Assembly (NCBI GenBank): GCA_000964245.1
Contig: LANB01000001.1
Coordinates: 847,501-911,500 of the forward strand
Source of the DNA: Cellvibrionaceae bacterium 1162T.S.0a.05
Lineage (GTDB): Bacteria; Pseudomonadota; Gammaproteobacteria; Pseudomonadales; Cellvibrionaceae
Direction of reading: 5' to 3'
Length of the DNA: 64,000 nt
Part shown: positions 37,903-45,937 of the stretch, piece after piece
How positions within the stretch are numbered: position 1 is the stretch's first letter
Layout of the letters: every line of letters starts with the position of its first letter
Translations under genes and position numbers: made by a program
The notes under the pieces: generated by a model
The model's input: the letters and a program-made list of their open reading frames with translations, nothing else
Told to the model about the DNA's origin: nothing
Databases searched by the model: none

Positions 37903-40110
37903 ATGAAAATAAAACAGACATTGTTTGCCATTGGCATTAGCGCAGGCTTGGCATGGCAACCTTCTTATGCACAAGACGACATCAAAACAAATGACTATTG
38001 GTGGCCTAATCGTCTTAACCTGGAACCGCTGCGAAAACATTCCGAAAAATCCAATCCAATGGGCGACGAATTTAATTACGCTCAAGCCTTTTCCCAACTT
38101 GATCTCGATGCCGTAAAAAAAGATTTAATTGACGTTATGACAACATCGCAAGATTGGTGGCCGGCTGACTACGGACATTACGGTCCATTTTTTATTCGTA
38201 TGGCCTGGCACAGCGCTGGCACCTACCGAACAAGTGATGGTCGTGGCGGCTCAGACGGCGGCATGCAACGTTTCGCACCGCTAAACAGTTGGCCCGACAA
38301 CGCCAACCTGGATAAAGCCCAACGTTTACTTTGGCCCATCAAACAAAAATATGGTCGCAATATTTCATGGGGTGACTTAATGGTTCTGGCGGGCACTGTT
38401 GCCATGGAATCCATGGGCTTTAAAACCTACGGTTTCGCAGGCGGACGCGAAGACAAATGGGAACCCGAGTGGGTAAACTGGGGCAGTGAAGGAAAATGGC
38501 TCGAAGCAAAACGCCGTGATAAAAGTGGCAGCCTTAAAAAACCCTTTGGCGCCACCCAAATGGGTTTGATTTATGTAAATCCGGAAGGCCCGGGCGGCAA
38601 TCATGATCCTCTCGCTGCAGCACAAGCAATACGTGAAGCCTTCGGTCGCATGGCGATGAACGATGAAGAAACGGCAGCCCTGATTGCCGGCGGCCACACA
38701 TTTGGTAAAGCGCACGGCGCACACAAACCTGAAGAGTGTGTGGGTGTCGAACCGGAAGCCGCGGGTCTTGAAGAACAGGGTTTGGGTTGGCGCAACAAAT
38801 GTGGCAGTGGTAAAGGTGCAGACACGGTAACAAGCGGACTCGAAGGCGCCTGGACTGTGAGCCCAGCCGAATGGACCCACAACTATTTGCAAAACCTCTA
38901 CGGTTTCGAGTGGGTCAAAACCAAAAGCCCGGCAGGTGCAACCCAATGGATACCGGCAGATGGTGCTGGCGCTAATCTTGTTCCGGACGCACATGACCCC
39001 AACAAGCGTCATGCTCCCATCATGTTCACCACCGACCTCGCATTAAGAGAAGACCCCGCCTACCGCAAAATTACATCGCGCTGGCTGAAAAACCCTGAAG
39101 AATTTGAACTCGCTTTTGCAAAAGCGTGGTTTAAACTCACGCACCGTGACCTCGGCCCGCGCGCACGCTATCTCGGTAAATACGCCCCCCAGGAAGATCT
39201 GGTCTGGCAGGACCCTGTGCCCGAAGTTGATTACAAATTGGCAAGCAAGCGCGACATCGCGAAGCTTAAAAAGAAAATCATGGAAACAGGCTTGAGTCAG
39301 GATGCCCTCATACGTACCGCCTGGGCTTCAGCCTCAACCTACCGCAACACCGATATGCGTGGCGGCGCGAATGGTGGCCACATTCGTCTCGAACCACAAA
39401 AAAACTGGCGCGTGAACAACCCATCCGAACTCAACAAAGTGCTCACGGCGCTTGAAAAAATTCAGAAAGAATTTAACAGCAAATCGGGTAGCAAAAAAAT
39501 CTCGATGGCAGATTTAATTGTACTCGGTGGCGCAGCAGCAATTGAGCAAGCAGCCAGGAAAGGTGGCTATGACATTGATGTACCTTTTACGCCTGGTCGC
39601 GCCGACGCGCTGCAAGAGCACACTGACATTGATTCCTTTAATGCCCTTAAACCAACAGCCGATGGCTTCCGGAATTATTTTTCTGCTAGCTACAGCACCA
39701 CACCTGTCGACGCCCTTGTCAATAAAGCAGAAATGCTCGGCTTGAGTGTACCGGAAATGACAGCTTTAGTTGGTGGCCTGCGTGTCCTCAATGCAAACTA
39801 CCAGGAGGCGGCTCACGGCGTGTTTACCGACAAACCCGGAACGCTCAGTAATGATTTCTTCGTAAACCTTCTGGATCTTTCCTTGCAATGGCGCAAGGCA
39901 AAACAAGCAGGCATTTATGAAGGGGTTGATCGAGCGAGCGGCAAAGTACGTTGGACTGGTACGCCAGTGGATTTGATTTTTGGATCCAATTCGGAACTGC
40001 GTGCTGTAGCCGAGTTTTACGCGGCTAACGATGCCAAAGACCAGTTTGCGCAAGATTTTGTCAACGCCTGGGCAAAAGTGATGACTGCAGATCGCTTCGA
40101 TCTTAATTGA
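37903..40110 (+). CDS. katG: Exported catalase-peroxidase KatG
   Basis: 735 residues from ATG 37903, preceded by GGAGG; ATG 37879 would spoil the signal peptide. The leader [23 protein letters not shown] predicts cleavage after residue 23, so the enzyme acts in the periplasm, like E. coli O157 KatP. Active-site residues are all present: Arg99, Trp102 and His103 ([11 protein letters not shown]), proximal His265 ([10 protein letters not shown]) and the Trp102-Tyr224-Met250 cofactor ([17 protein letters not shown]). The C-terminal half is the usual heme-free duplicate. It removes hydrogen peroxide; beside an extracellular redox operon it may protect against peroxide made outside the cytoplasm. 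It stands alone, facing two heme/WxxW genes across a shared terminator. Confidence 0.95.
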   Translation: MKIKQTLFAIGISAGLAWQPSYAQDDIKTNDYWWPNRLNLEPLRKHSEKSNPMGDEFNYAQAFSQLDLDAVKKDLIDVMTTSQDWWPADYGHYGPFFIRMAWHSAGTYRTSDGRGGSDGGMQRFAPLNSWPDNANLDKAQRLLWPIKQKYGRNISWGDLMVLAGTVAMESMGFKTYGFAGGREDKWEPEWVNWGSEGKWLEAKRRDKSGSLKKPFGATQMGLIYVNPEGPGGNHDPLAAAQAIREAFGRMAMNDEETAALIAGGHTFGKAHGAHKPEECVGVEPEAAGLEEQGLGWRNKCGSGKGADTVTSGLEGAWTVSPAEWTHNYLQNLYGFEWVKTKSPAGATQWIPADGAGANLVPDAHDPNKRHAPIMFTTDLALREDPAYRKITSRWLKNPEEFELAFAKAWFKLTHRDLGPRARYLGKYAPQEDLVWQDPVPEVDYKLASKRDIAKLKKKIMETGLSQDALIRTAWASASTYRNTDMRGGANGGHIRLEPQKNWRVNNPSELNKVLTALEKIQKEFNSKSGSKKISMADLIVLGGAAAIEQAARKGGYDIDVPFTPGRADALQEHTDIDSFNALKPTADGFRNYFSASYSTTPVDALVNKAEMLGLSVPEMTALVGGLRVLNANYQEAAHGVFTDKPGTLSNDFFVNLLDLSLQWRKAKQAGIYEGVDRASGKVRWTGTPVDLIFGSNSELRAVAEFYAANDAKDQFAQDFVNAWAKVMTADRFDLN

Positions 40111-40137
40111 GGTTGAGGTTGAGCTTGAAACGAACGA

Positions 40138-40162
40138 AACCGCGCTTCGGCGCGGTTTTTTT
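40138..40162. terminator. Terminator between katG and the convergent heme/WxxW operon
   Basis: AACCGCGC (40138-40145) and GCGCGGTT (40150-40157) pair around TTCG, followed by TTTTT. The preceding A residues allow weak use on the other strand. Confidence 0.85.
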
Positions 40163-40174
40163 ATACCTTGAACT

Positions 40175-41497
40175 TTATTCAATATCGCAAATAAACCTGA
40201 CAACATAATTAGAACAGTTGCCATTGGGTTGGTCTTCGTTTTTACACACCAAACCCGTTGTACCAAACTCACGCAATTCATCGTTGGGCGCATAAACATG
40301 ATATTCGCCACGTTCATGAACTCGCGCCTGCATCACGGTTGGGTTTGCACATAGCCCATTGATGCGCGAGCGCCGTTCAGTGTCATAATTTCCTCCGGGG
40401 CTGTCGGTATTAAACCACTCGGTCCATTCGCCGTCACAAAGGTAACGTGTTGAATAATCACTGCACTGACCATCACTTTGGTCTGAGTTTTTACACACCA
40501 GCCCCTCCCTCAAACTGAATTTTCTGAACTTGTCAGGAAAGTCATAACCACCCGGCCCACCACCGGAACGAAAAATATAATCACTGCCAACAACTCGAGC
40601 TTCCATATATTGGGGGCTGTCACAATGAAAATGGGGATACTCCCTTTTTACATCCCGCAGGCGCTCATGATCACCTGTTCCACCCTGGGTGTCCCTGTTG
40701 ATCCAACGGTAATCACTGTAGCGATTTTGAGTCGGTGGCATCGCATCACCAACCGTTGAGATGACAGTAGCAATTGAGGGCAAGACCCTAAAGGAACGGC
40801 CAAAGTTGTCTGTGTGTATCACATCTGCGCGAGTCGAGTTTAACGCGATCGCGTGGCAAGCATTTGCACAGGTATCGGTATCGACAAAAGTATCAGCCAA
40901 CGTATCCCAGTGACTAAAGGCCTGCCCCACTGCCGAATAGCGCTCAGCAAACACATCATGCCCGTTGTTTAACAAACCAAACTTCGCCAGGGCCGGAGCA
41001 ATACGCTCAGTCACAATGTAAGGACCTTTTGCATGGCAGGAAATACATTGCATTTCACTATTAGCAAAATCATCCGGCTGCTCCCAATATTGCTCAGCCT
41101 GCCAGCTTGTCGGTGAAATCATACGCGCAGAAACTTCGGTCTGCGGATCATTGTCTGCATCCTTTGCACTGAAATAACAGGTCTTACCACTGGTTCGATT
41201 GTGGATCATCATTTCAACACTTTGCGCCGTTCCATCAGGAAAATCTGAAGCCCACCGACACGCAAAGGTCAAATCGACACTTGGCGTTAAACGACGATAG
41301 CCAACATAATCGTTGATTGGCGTTACCGGAGGATTATAAAAAAGTTCACCATCTGTAAAACAATCCAGTTCAGGAACGTGTTCAAAACCCAGCTCTGCTT
41401 TGCAGGTATTCACGTATTGCCACAAAGCTTCGGCTGGAAGCGCTGGTGAAAACACGATAAGGGGGGCAATTAAAAAACGATAAATCCTTTTTTTCAT
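40175..41497 (-). CDS. Exported c-type heme protein with two mucin-like WxxW (CysD) domains, paralogue 2
   Basis: 440 residues from ATG 41497; upstream codons to 41524 overlap the previous gene and would bury the signal peptide (MKKRIYRFLIAPLIVFSPALPAEA). The N-terminal part (25-255) has a heme c motif CISCH (151-155) and a wider CANACH (210-215). The C-terminal half holds two repeats of about 85 residues: YRWINRDTQGGTGDHE..HCDSPQYMEAR..GLVCKNSDQ..CSDYSTRYLC (263-354) and WTEWFNTDSPGG..LCANPTVMQAR..GLVCKNEDQ..CSNYVVRFIC (358-437). These fit the Mucin2_WxxW family of vertebrate mucins by the W-x2-W, conserved cysteines and CxNxDQ. It follows its paralogue by 13 bp. Function unknown; an extracellular electron-carrying or peroxidase-like protein is possible. 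Confidence 0.8.
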   Translation of the reverse strand: MKKRIYRFLIAPLIVFSPALPAEALWQYVNTCKAELGFEHVPELDCFTDGELFYNPPVTPINDYVGYRRLTPSVDLTFACRWASDFPDGTAQSVEMMIHNRTSGKTCYFSAKDADNDPQTEVSARMISPTSWQAEQYWEQPDDFANSEMQCISCHAKGPYIVTERIAPALAKFGLLNNGHDVFAERYSAVGQAFSHWDTLADTFVDTDTCANACHAIALNSTRADVIHTDNFGRSFRVLPSIATVISTVGDAMPPTQNRYSDYRWINRDTQGGTGDHERLRDVKREYPHFHCDSPQYMEARVVGSDYIFRSGGGPGGYDFPDKFRKFSLREGLVCKNSDQSDGQCSDYSTRYLCDGEWTEWFNTDSPGGNYDTERRSRINGLCANPTVMQARVHERGEYHVYAPNDELREFGTTGLVCKNEDQPNGNCSNYVVRFICDIE

Positions 41498-41510
41498 ATC
41501 CAGGCCCCTA

Positions 41511-42869
41511 TCAGTCGCAATCAAAACGGACTATATAGTTATTACACTTGCCATCATCCTGGTCATCGTTTTTACAAACAAGGCCATTGCGATCAAATTT
41601 CCGTAAGCGGTCGGGGCTACCATTGAGTTTCACTGTGTGCGTGAAGAGGCCAAGGATATCCACAGTAAATCGCGCCTGAATTGCACTGGGGTTTGCGCAT
41701 AAATTTGGAAAACGTGAACGACTTTCATTGTCAGCCGTACCAGAGGGACTGTCTGTACTTTTCCAACCTGTCCAACTTGATCCACATTTGTAACGCGTTT
41801 GGAAATCAGGACAACTCGCGCCATCCTGATCTTCATTTTTGCAAAGCAGACCCTGCTCAAGATTAAAGTAACGCAAATTCGCGACCGTATCGTTTCCGTA
41901 ATAGACTTTATCGCTCCCCACTGTGCGGGCCTCAATAGCCTTCGGGTTGTCACAGTGAAGTTTGGGATAATCTTTTTTAACATCCGACATGCGCTCGTGA
42001 TCACCACTCCCGCCGGCGGTATCCCGATTAATCCAACGAAATTCGCTTAGCCTCGAAAGCGGTGGCATCATGTCTTCGCGCTCAATTTCACCAATAACAT
42101 GATGGATGGAAGGCATGACAACCTGTTCTGTGCCACCAAAATCCTGAATGTCATTACCAATAATGGAATCCACACGAGGATAATCGCGCATCACATGGCA
42201 ACCCGCAGCACAAGAGGGCTGATAAACGTCATCCAGATGCCCATTGAGGGTGTTCACGTTCGAGAGACTTGTGCGGCCGGCGGCGTGATAACGTGTATTG
42301 AAGGTGTCATGTTTGTCGTTGATTAGACCGTATTTTGCCAATGGCCCAACTATACCCGGAGAAGCAATATAGGGCCCGGCAGTATGGCACTCTGTACAAT
42401 TTTCACCGGCATCCCAAAAAGTGGGGCCTTTCGAATGCGTCGGTGAAACCGGCTTTATATCGTACTGTGGCCACACCCGATCAGAGAACGTGTCTTTTTT
42501 TAATTCGAAAAAACACGTTCCGCCTGTTTTCCTGTTGTGAACGATCATTTCACCACTGACGGTTTTGCCGTTATGACCAAACGCACCCACCCATCGGCAG
42601 GCATAAATCGCATCAACATTATTGGTGATACTCCGGTGCGCAACATAATCATTGGAGAAACCAAAATTCAATTGCGTGACATTTCGGTCTGAGCTCGAGC
42701 GAAATAAATCATCAACACAACTGAAGGAAGGCAAACTGTTAAAGTCGAGCTCCTCCTTACAATCTGCAACATATTTTTTAAAATCACTTTCACTTAAAGT
42801 TACAGCAGACGTCGACGCCGGCACCCAAACCAGAGCCAATGAAAAAATGGCAAGTATTAAACGTATCAA
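41511..42869 (-). CDS. Exported c-type heme protein with two mucin-like WxxW (CysD) domains, paralogue 1
   Basis: 452 residues with signal peptide MIRLILAIFSLALVWVPASTSA. It has the same layout as the next gene: heme c motif CTECH (158-162), a conserved wider CAAGCH (220-225), and a conserved Cys-rich N-terminal part (CKEEL, FSCVDDLF, ACRWVG, CFFEL). Two WxxW-type repeats follow: FRWINRDTAGGSGDHE..HCDNPKAIEAR..GLLCKNEDQ..CPDFQTRYKC (about 277-362) and WTGWKSTDSPSGT..LCANPSAIQAR..GLVCKNDDQ..CNNYIVRFDC (366-451). The cysteines suggest disulfides, so it should act outside the cytoplasm. The pair looks like a tandem duplication kept as an operon. I know no named bacterial family for the whole chain. 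Confidence 0.8.
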   Translation of the reverse strand: MIRLILAIFSLALVWVPASTSAVTLSESDFKKYVADCKEELDFNSLPSFSCVDDLFRSSSDRNVTQLNFGFSNDYVAHRSITNNVDAIYACRWVGAFGHNGKTVSGEMIVHNRKTGGTCFFELKKDTFSDRVWPQYDIKPVSPTHSKGPTFWDAGENCTECHTAGPYIASPGIVGPLAKYGLINDKHDTFNTRYHAAGRTSLSNVNTLNGHLDDVYQPSCAAGCHVMRDYPRVDSIIGNDIQDFGGTEQVVMPSIHHVIGEIEREDMMPPLSRLSEFRWINRDTAGGSGDHERMSDVKKDYPKLHCDNPKAIEARTVGSDKVYYGNDTVANLRYFNLEQGLLCKNEDQDGASCPDFQTRYKCGSSWTGWKSTDSPSGTADNESRSRFPNLCANPSAIQARFTVDILGLFTHTVKLNGSPDRLRKFDRNGLVCKNDDQDDGKCNNYIVRFDCD

Positions 42870-43223
42870 TGTTCCCCTCCCCCCAATGAAACCGGGAATT
42901 ATTATTGAGTGTCATACAAAGGCCAGAAGGAGATGAGTGCACAGCAGCACCCGTGTCCGTGACAAACTCAAGGCCCCAGCCTGCTTGTATACATGCATAT
43001 CATAATATAATTTAAAGAAATGGAAAATCCTTTAAGCCCAGTAATTACGCGGGCTACAGAGGATTTTGGGGCGGCTATAAGATAGCTAATATGCAAAAAA
43101 AATCGAAAACCTTTCAAAAGGCAGTTGGGCATTCCCTCTCCCCCTATACGACAAGGTGGACACTCACGCCACCTTTGGCTAGTATCCATGTGCACAATAA
43201 GAAAACAAAGGGAGTGCAATTTA
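42870..43223. other. Intergenic region with a stem-loop upstream of the DUF3015 gene
   Basis: No gene is supported. A perfect stem AAGGTGG (43153-43159) and CCACCTT (43169-43175) with a nine-base loop lies about 50 bp before the DUF3015 start, in its probable 5' leader. I do not recognise a riboswitch class. The divergent promoter of the heme/WxxW operon lies at the other end. Confidence 0.5.
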
Positions 43224-43742
43224 ATGAAAATCAAAAAAATTCTTACAATTTCCACCTTGTGTTCAGGACTTATCATTGCCGGTAGCGCATTTGCAGATGA
43301 TCACGGAGATGATGAAGCGAAGGCCCCAGGCTCCGGTCCCAATCCTTTTACTGATTGTGGTATTGGTGCAGCTCTGTTCCCCAATTCGAACGTCGGTGCT
43401 GTCACATCGAACGTCATATGGGATGCGGGTACAACGGCTGTAACTTCAGCAACTGCAAGTCCAGAAACCTGTAGCGGAAAAAATGTCGCTGCAGCTGAGT
43501 TTATTTTGGAAACCTATGACAGCCTGGCCGAAGAAACAGCAAAAGGCTCCGGAGAACATCTTGCAACTCTGCTTGACTTGCTTGAAACCACTCCAGAATC
43601 AAGAGACCAAATTATTGCTGATATTCGTTCAAAAGTAGCAGGCGTTGTCGCATCCGATAGCTATGCAGAAAAATCACAGGTTCAAAAGGCCAGTGATTAT
43701 TACGCAATTGTGTCGCAGTCAGCTGCAAAGCACTCCTCGTAA
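43224..43742 (+). CDS. DUF3015 family exported protein
   Basis: 172 residues from ATG 43224, preceded by AGGGAG. A signal peptide (MKIKKILTISTLCSGLIIAGSAFA) is followed by the diagnostic NPFTDCGIGAALFPN, VTSNVIWDAGTTAVTSATASPETCSGK core of DUF3015, with two cysteines. These small periplasmic proteins are widespread in proteobacteria and are often next to DUF4105/Lnb genes, as here (95 bp). The function is unknown. Confidence 0.87.
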   Translation: MKIKKILTISTLCSGLIIAGSAFADDHGDDEAKAPGSGPNPFTDCGIGAALFPNSNVGAVTSNVIWDAGTTAVTSATASPETCSGKNVAAAEFILETYDSLAEETAKGSGEHLATLLDLLETTPESRDQIIADIRSKVAGVVASDSYAEKSQVQKASDYYAIVSQSAAKHSS

Positions 43743-43837
43743 GTCAATCATGAGCTGATGTGGTTTCGGCCACATCAGTTCAATTTCATATAACTCTTCA
43801 AACACTATAATCGATAAATTCCTCACAAGACTTTTGC

Positions 43838-45721
43838 GTGATTCGTTCTTTATTTTTATTTTTTCTTGTCGTTGCTAGCTGTAATTCTTTAAGCCTTACG
43901 CTGGATGAGCTGCTATCAGAAGCAGAAAACCTAAAGCTTTCATCGCACCCTCAGTGGCTCGCACTCGGTGTTTATAAAAAGCAGCTTAATCTGAATTCTT
44001 ACAAAAGCGCTATTAAAAGCCAGAATTTCTTTCTCGCTAATGACGGCCGCACCAACCCTGAATCTGAGCTCAGGGAAACCCTGAAAGCATTTTTTCAAAC
44101 GGGAATGGATAACCCCAATGAACACCCTCTCTGTAAGTTTCGCGGGCGATATTTTTGGCTAAAGGAAAAACTGAACCTCGAGAAGACTACAATTCCCAAA
44201 GTAGCATGTCCGGATTTTGAAGCCTGGTCTCTTAACGGTAAAACGCAATCAATTAGCATCGTTTTTGCTTCGGGCTACCTGAAAAACCCTGCATCCTATT
44301 ATGGACATATGCTTTTAAAAATGAATGGCGAACCTGGCAAACAACAATCCAGACTGGAAGATGTAACTGTTAATTATGGCGCTATCGATACAGAACATGA
44401 CGGCACTATCATCTACATTCTTAAAGGTTTGTTTGGGGGCTATGACGCAGGTTTTAGCCACATTCAATTTTATTACCACACGCACAACTACGGACAAGCA
44501 CAAAACCGCAACCTGTGGGAATACGAATTAAATCTATCGCCCTCTGAAGTTGAGCTCGTACTTGGACACACCTGGGAAGTGCTTGGCAAGAAATACACCT
44601 ACTATTTCCTCGCTCGAAACTGCGCATACAGAATGGGGGAACTTATTGACATTCTTGAAGGCGTAAAAGTTACACCAAGCAACCCTGTCTGGGTCATGCC
44701 GCAGTCCATCTTGCAAAAGATAAGCAGTGAGGAACGCGACGGAAGGAAACTTGTTAGACACGTTCAACATCACCCTTCCCGGCAAGATATTTTGCACAAT
44801 CGATTCTCAGAGCTTAACTCGCTTCAAAAACAAACTGTAAGGAGAATTGTCAAGGATTTTGAAGAAATCGAACATGCCAGGTTTGCAGAACTACAACAAG
44901 AAGACCAACTCAGGGTCGTCGATACTTTAATTGACTACTACAATTTTATGAAAACCGATTCTGACGAAGAAATTTATGAAAGCCGGTACAACTCGGTTCT
45001 TCTTAAAAGGTTTTCTCTTCCCCCAGCCAATACCAACTTGAAAATTGCCGATAAGCCCGCCCCACACAATGGACGAAAACCCAGCAGAACCAGCATATCC
45101 CATACGCAAAATGACGCGCTCGGAGACATAACAAAACTGCAAATTCGCCCCGCTTACTATGACGCTCTGGACGGCGACTCTGCGCATATTGCTAATGCAG
45201 AGCTGAGAATGGGTGAACTAAATTTTGGCATCTCAGAAAGCAACTCCTTCTATCTTGAACACCTGAAAATTGTTTCTGTAAGCAGCGTCGCGAATTCCGT
45301 GACAAACCTACCCGGTGATTCAGGTGAAAACTGGAAGATAGAAGCCGGCATTAGACAAGCGCGAAATGATTGCAATGACTGTCTAACACCCTACTTTAGC
45401 GCAGAAAAAGGGGTGGGGAAAACGTTACTGGACTCAAGGCTTTTTTTAGGCGGATATATTGGGCTTGGAATACAGTCAAATCAATTCGACTATGGAACGA
45501 CCTTTGCCAATTCATCGTTTAAGCTGAATTTTAAGCCTCTGGATAGACTCGGGATTCACCTAAAATATGGCTACATGGACTATCTGAACTCTCATACAGG
45601 TGATGCTCTGGATGCGAGTTTTACTTTCAGATACAAGCTTCACAAAAACAGCGACTTACGCTTTGAATATAAAAAAATGAACACTGAGGAGAAATCGATC
45701 GTTTTTGGTTTTTATTGGTAG
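43838..45721 (+). CDS. DUF4105 protein with Lnb N-terminal periplasmic domain
   Basis: 627 residues from GTG 43838; no better start is seen and the ribosome site is weak. A signal peptide (FLFFLVVASCNSLSL) precedes a helical domain (about 20-130) and the DUF4105/Lnb core (about 140-300; FASGYLKNPASYYGHMLLKMN, HIQFYYHTHNYG, YYFLARNCAYRMGELIDIL), whose His, Asn and Cys resemble a papain-like (NlpC/P60-type) active site. The C-terminal third (about 400-627) is rich in alternating beta strands and may form an outer-membrane barrel ending in FGFYW. It probably works with DUF3015 just upstream; role unknown. Confidence 0.85.
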   Translation: MIRSLFLFFLVVASCNSLSLTLDELLSEAENLKLSSHPQWLALGVYKKQLNLNSYKSAIKSQNFFLANDGRTNPESELRETLKAFFQTGMDNPNEHPLCKFRGRYFWLKEKLNLEKTTIPKVACPDFEAWSLNGKTQSISIVFASGYLKNPASYYGHMLLKMNGEPGKQQSRLEDVTVNYGAIDTEHDGTIIYILKGLFGGYDAGFSHIQFYYHTHNYGQAQNRNLWEYELNLSPSEVELVLGHTWEVLGKKYTYYFLARNCAYRMGELIDILEGVKVTPSNPVWVMPQSILQKISSEERDGRKLVRHVQHHPSRQDILHNRFSELNSLQKQTVRRIVKDFEEIEHARFAELQQEDQLRVVDTLIDYYNFMKTDSDEEIYESRYNSVLLKRFSLPPANTNLKIADKPAPHNGRKPSRTSISHTQNDALGDITKLQIRPAYYDALDGDSAHIANAELRMGELNFGISESNSFYLEHLKIVSVSSVANSVTNLPGDSGENWKIEAGIRQARNDCNDCLTPYFSAEKGVGKTLLDSRLFLGGYIGLGIQSNQFDYGTTFANSSFKLNFKPLDRLGIHLKYGYMDYLNSHTGDALDASFTFRYKLHKNSDLRFEYKKMNTEEKSIVFGFYW

Positions 45722-45804
45722 GCCTGCTGTAATTGCGCGCGGAAAACGTTAAAACAATTTGGGCAAAATACGAAGGCGAAGAAACCATTCTTGTAATCAG
45801 TAAT

Positions 45805-45846
45805 GGCCCGGCAACCATGACAGTAAAATCATTGAATTACCGGGCC
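45805..45846. terminator. Possible stem-loop between convergent genes
   Basis: GGCCCGG (45805-45811) pairs with CCGGGCC (45840-45846) across a 28-base loop. No strong T-run follows, so the role as terminator is uncertain. Confidence 0.3.
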
Positions 45847-45854
45847 TCCTTATA

Positions 45855-45890
45855 CAGCTCAACATATAGCCCAACATACAGCCCAACATT
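45855..45890. repeat. 12-bp tandem repeat, three copies
   Basis: CAGCTCAACATA, TAGCCCAACATA and CAGCCCAACATT lie end to end in the non-coding gap between DUF4105 and the poly-Ser lipoprotein gene. It is probably a slippage product. Confidence 0.75.
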
Positions 45891-45937
45891 GTACGAAGTT
45901 TAGCAAGCTACAGTTTCGCTTATCGTCCACGCTATCT

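Noticed and set aside
38377-39012. A 211-codon minus-strand ORF
   Set aside because: It is antisense to katG over conserved active-site regions and Cys/Phe-rich with no family resemblance.
42968-43276. Minus-strand ORF of 102 codons in the gap before DUF3015
   Set aside because: It overlaps the DUF3015 signal peptide region, has no ribosome site and no recognisable protein character.
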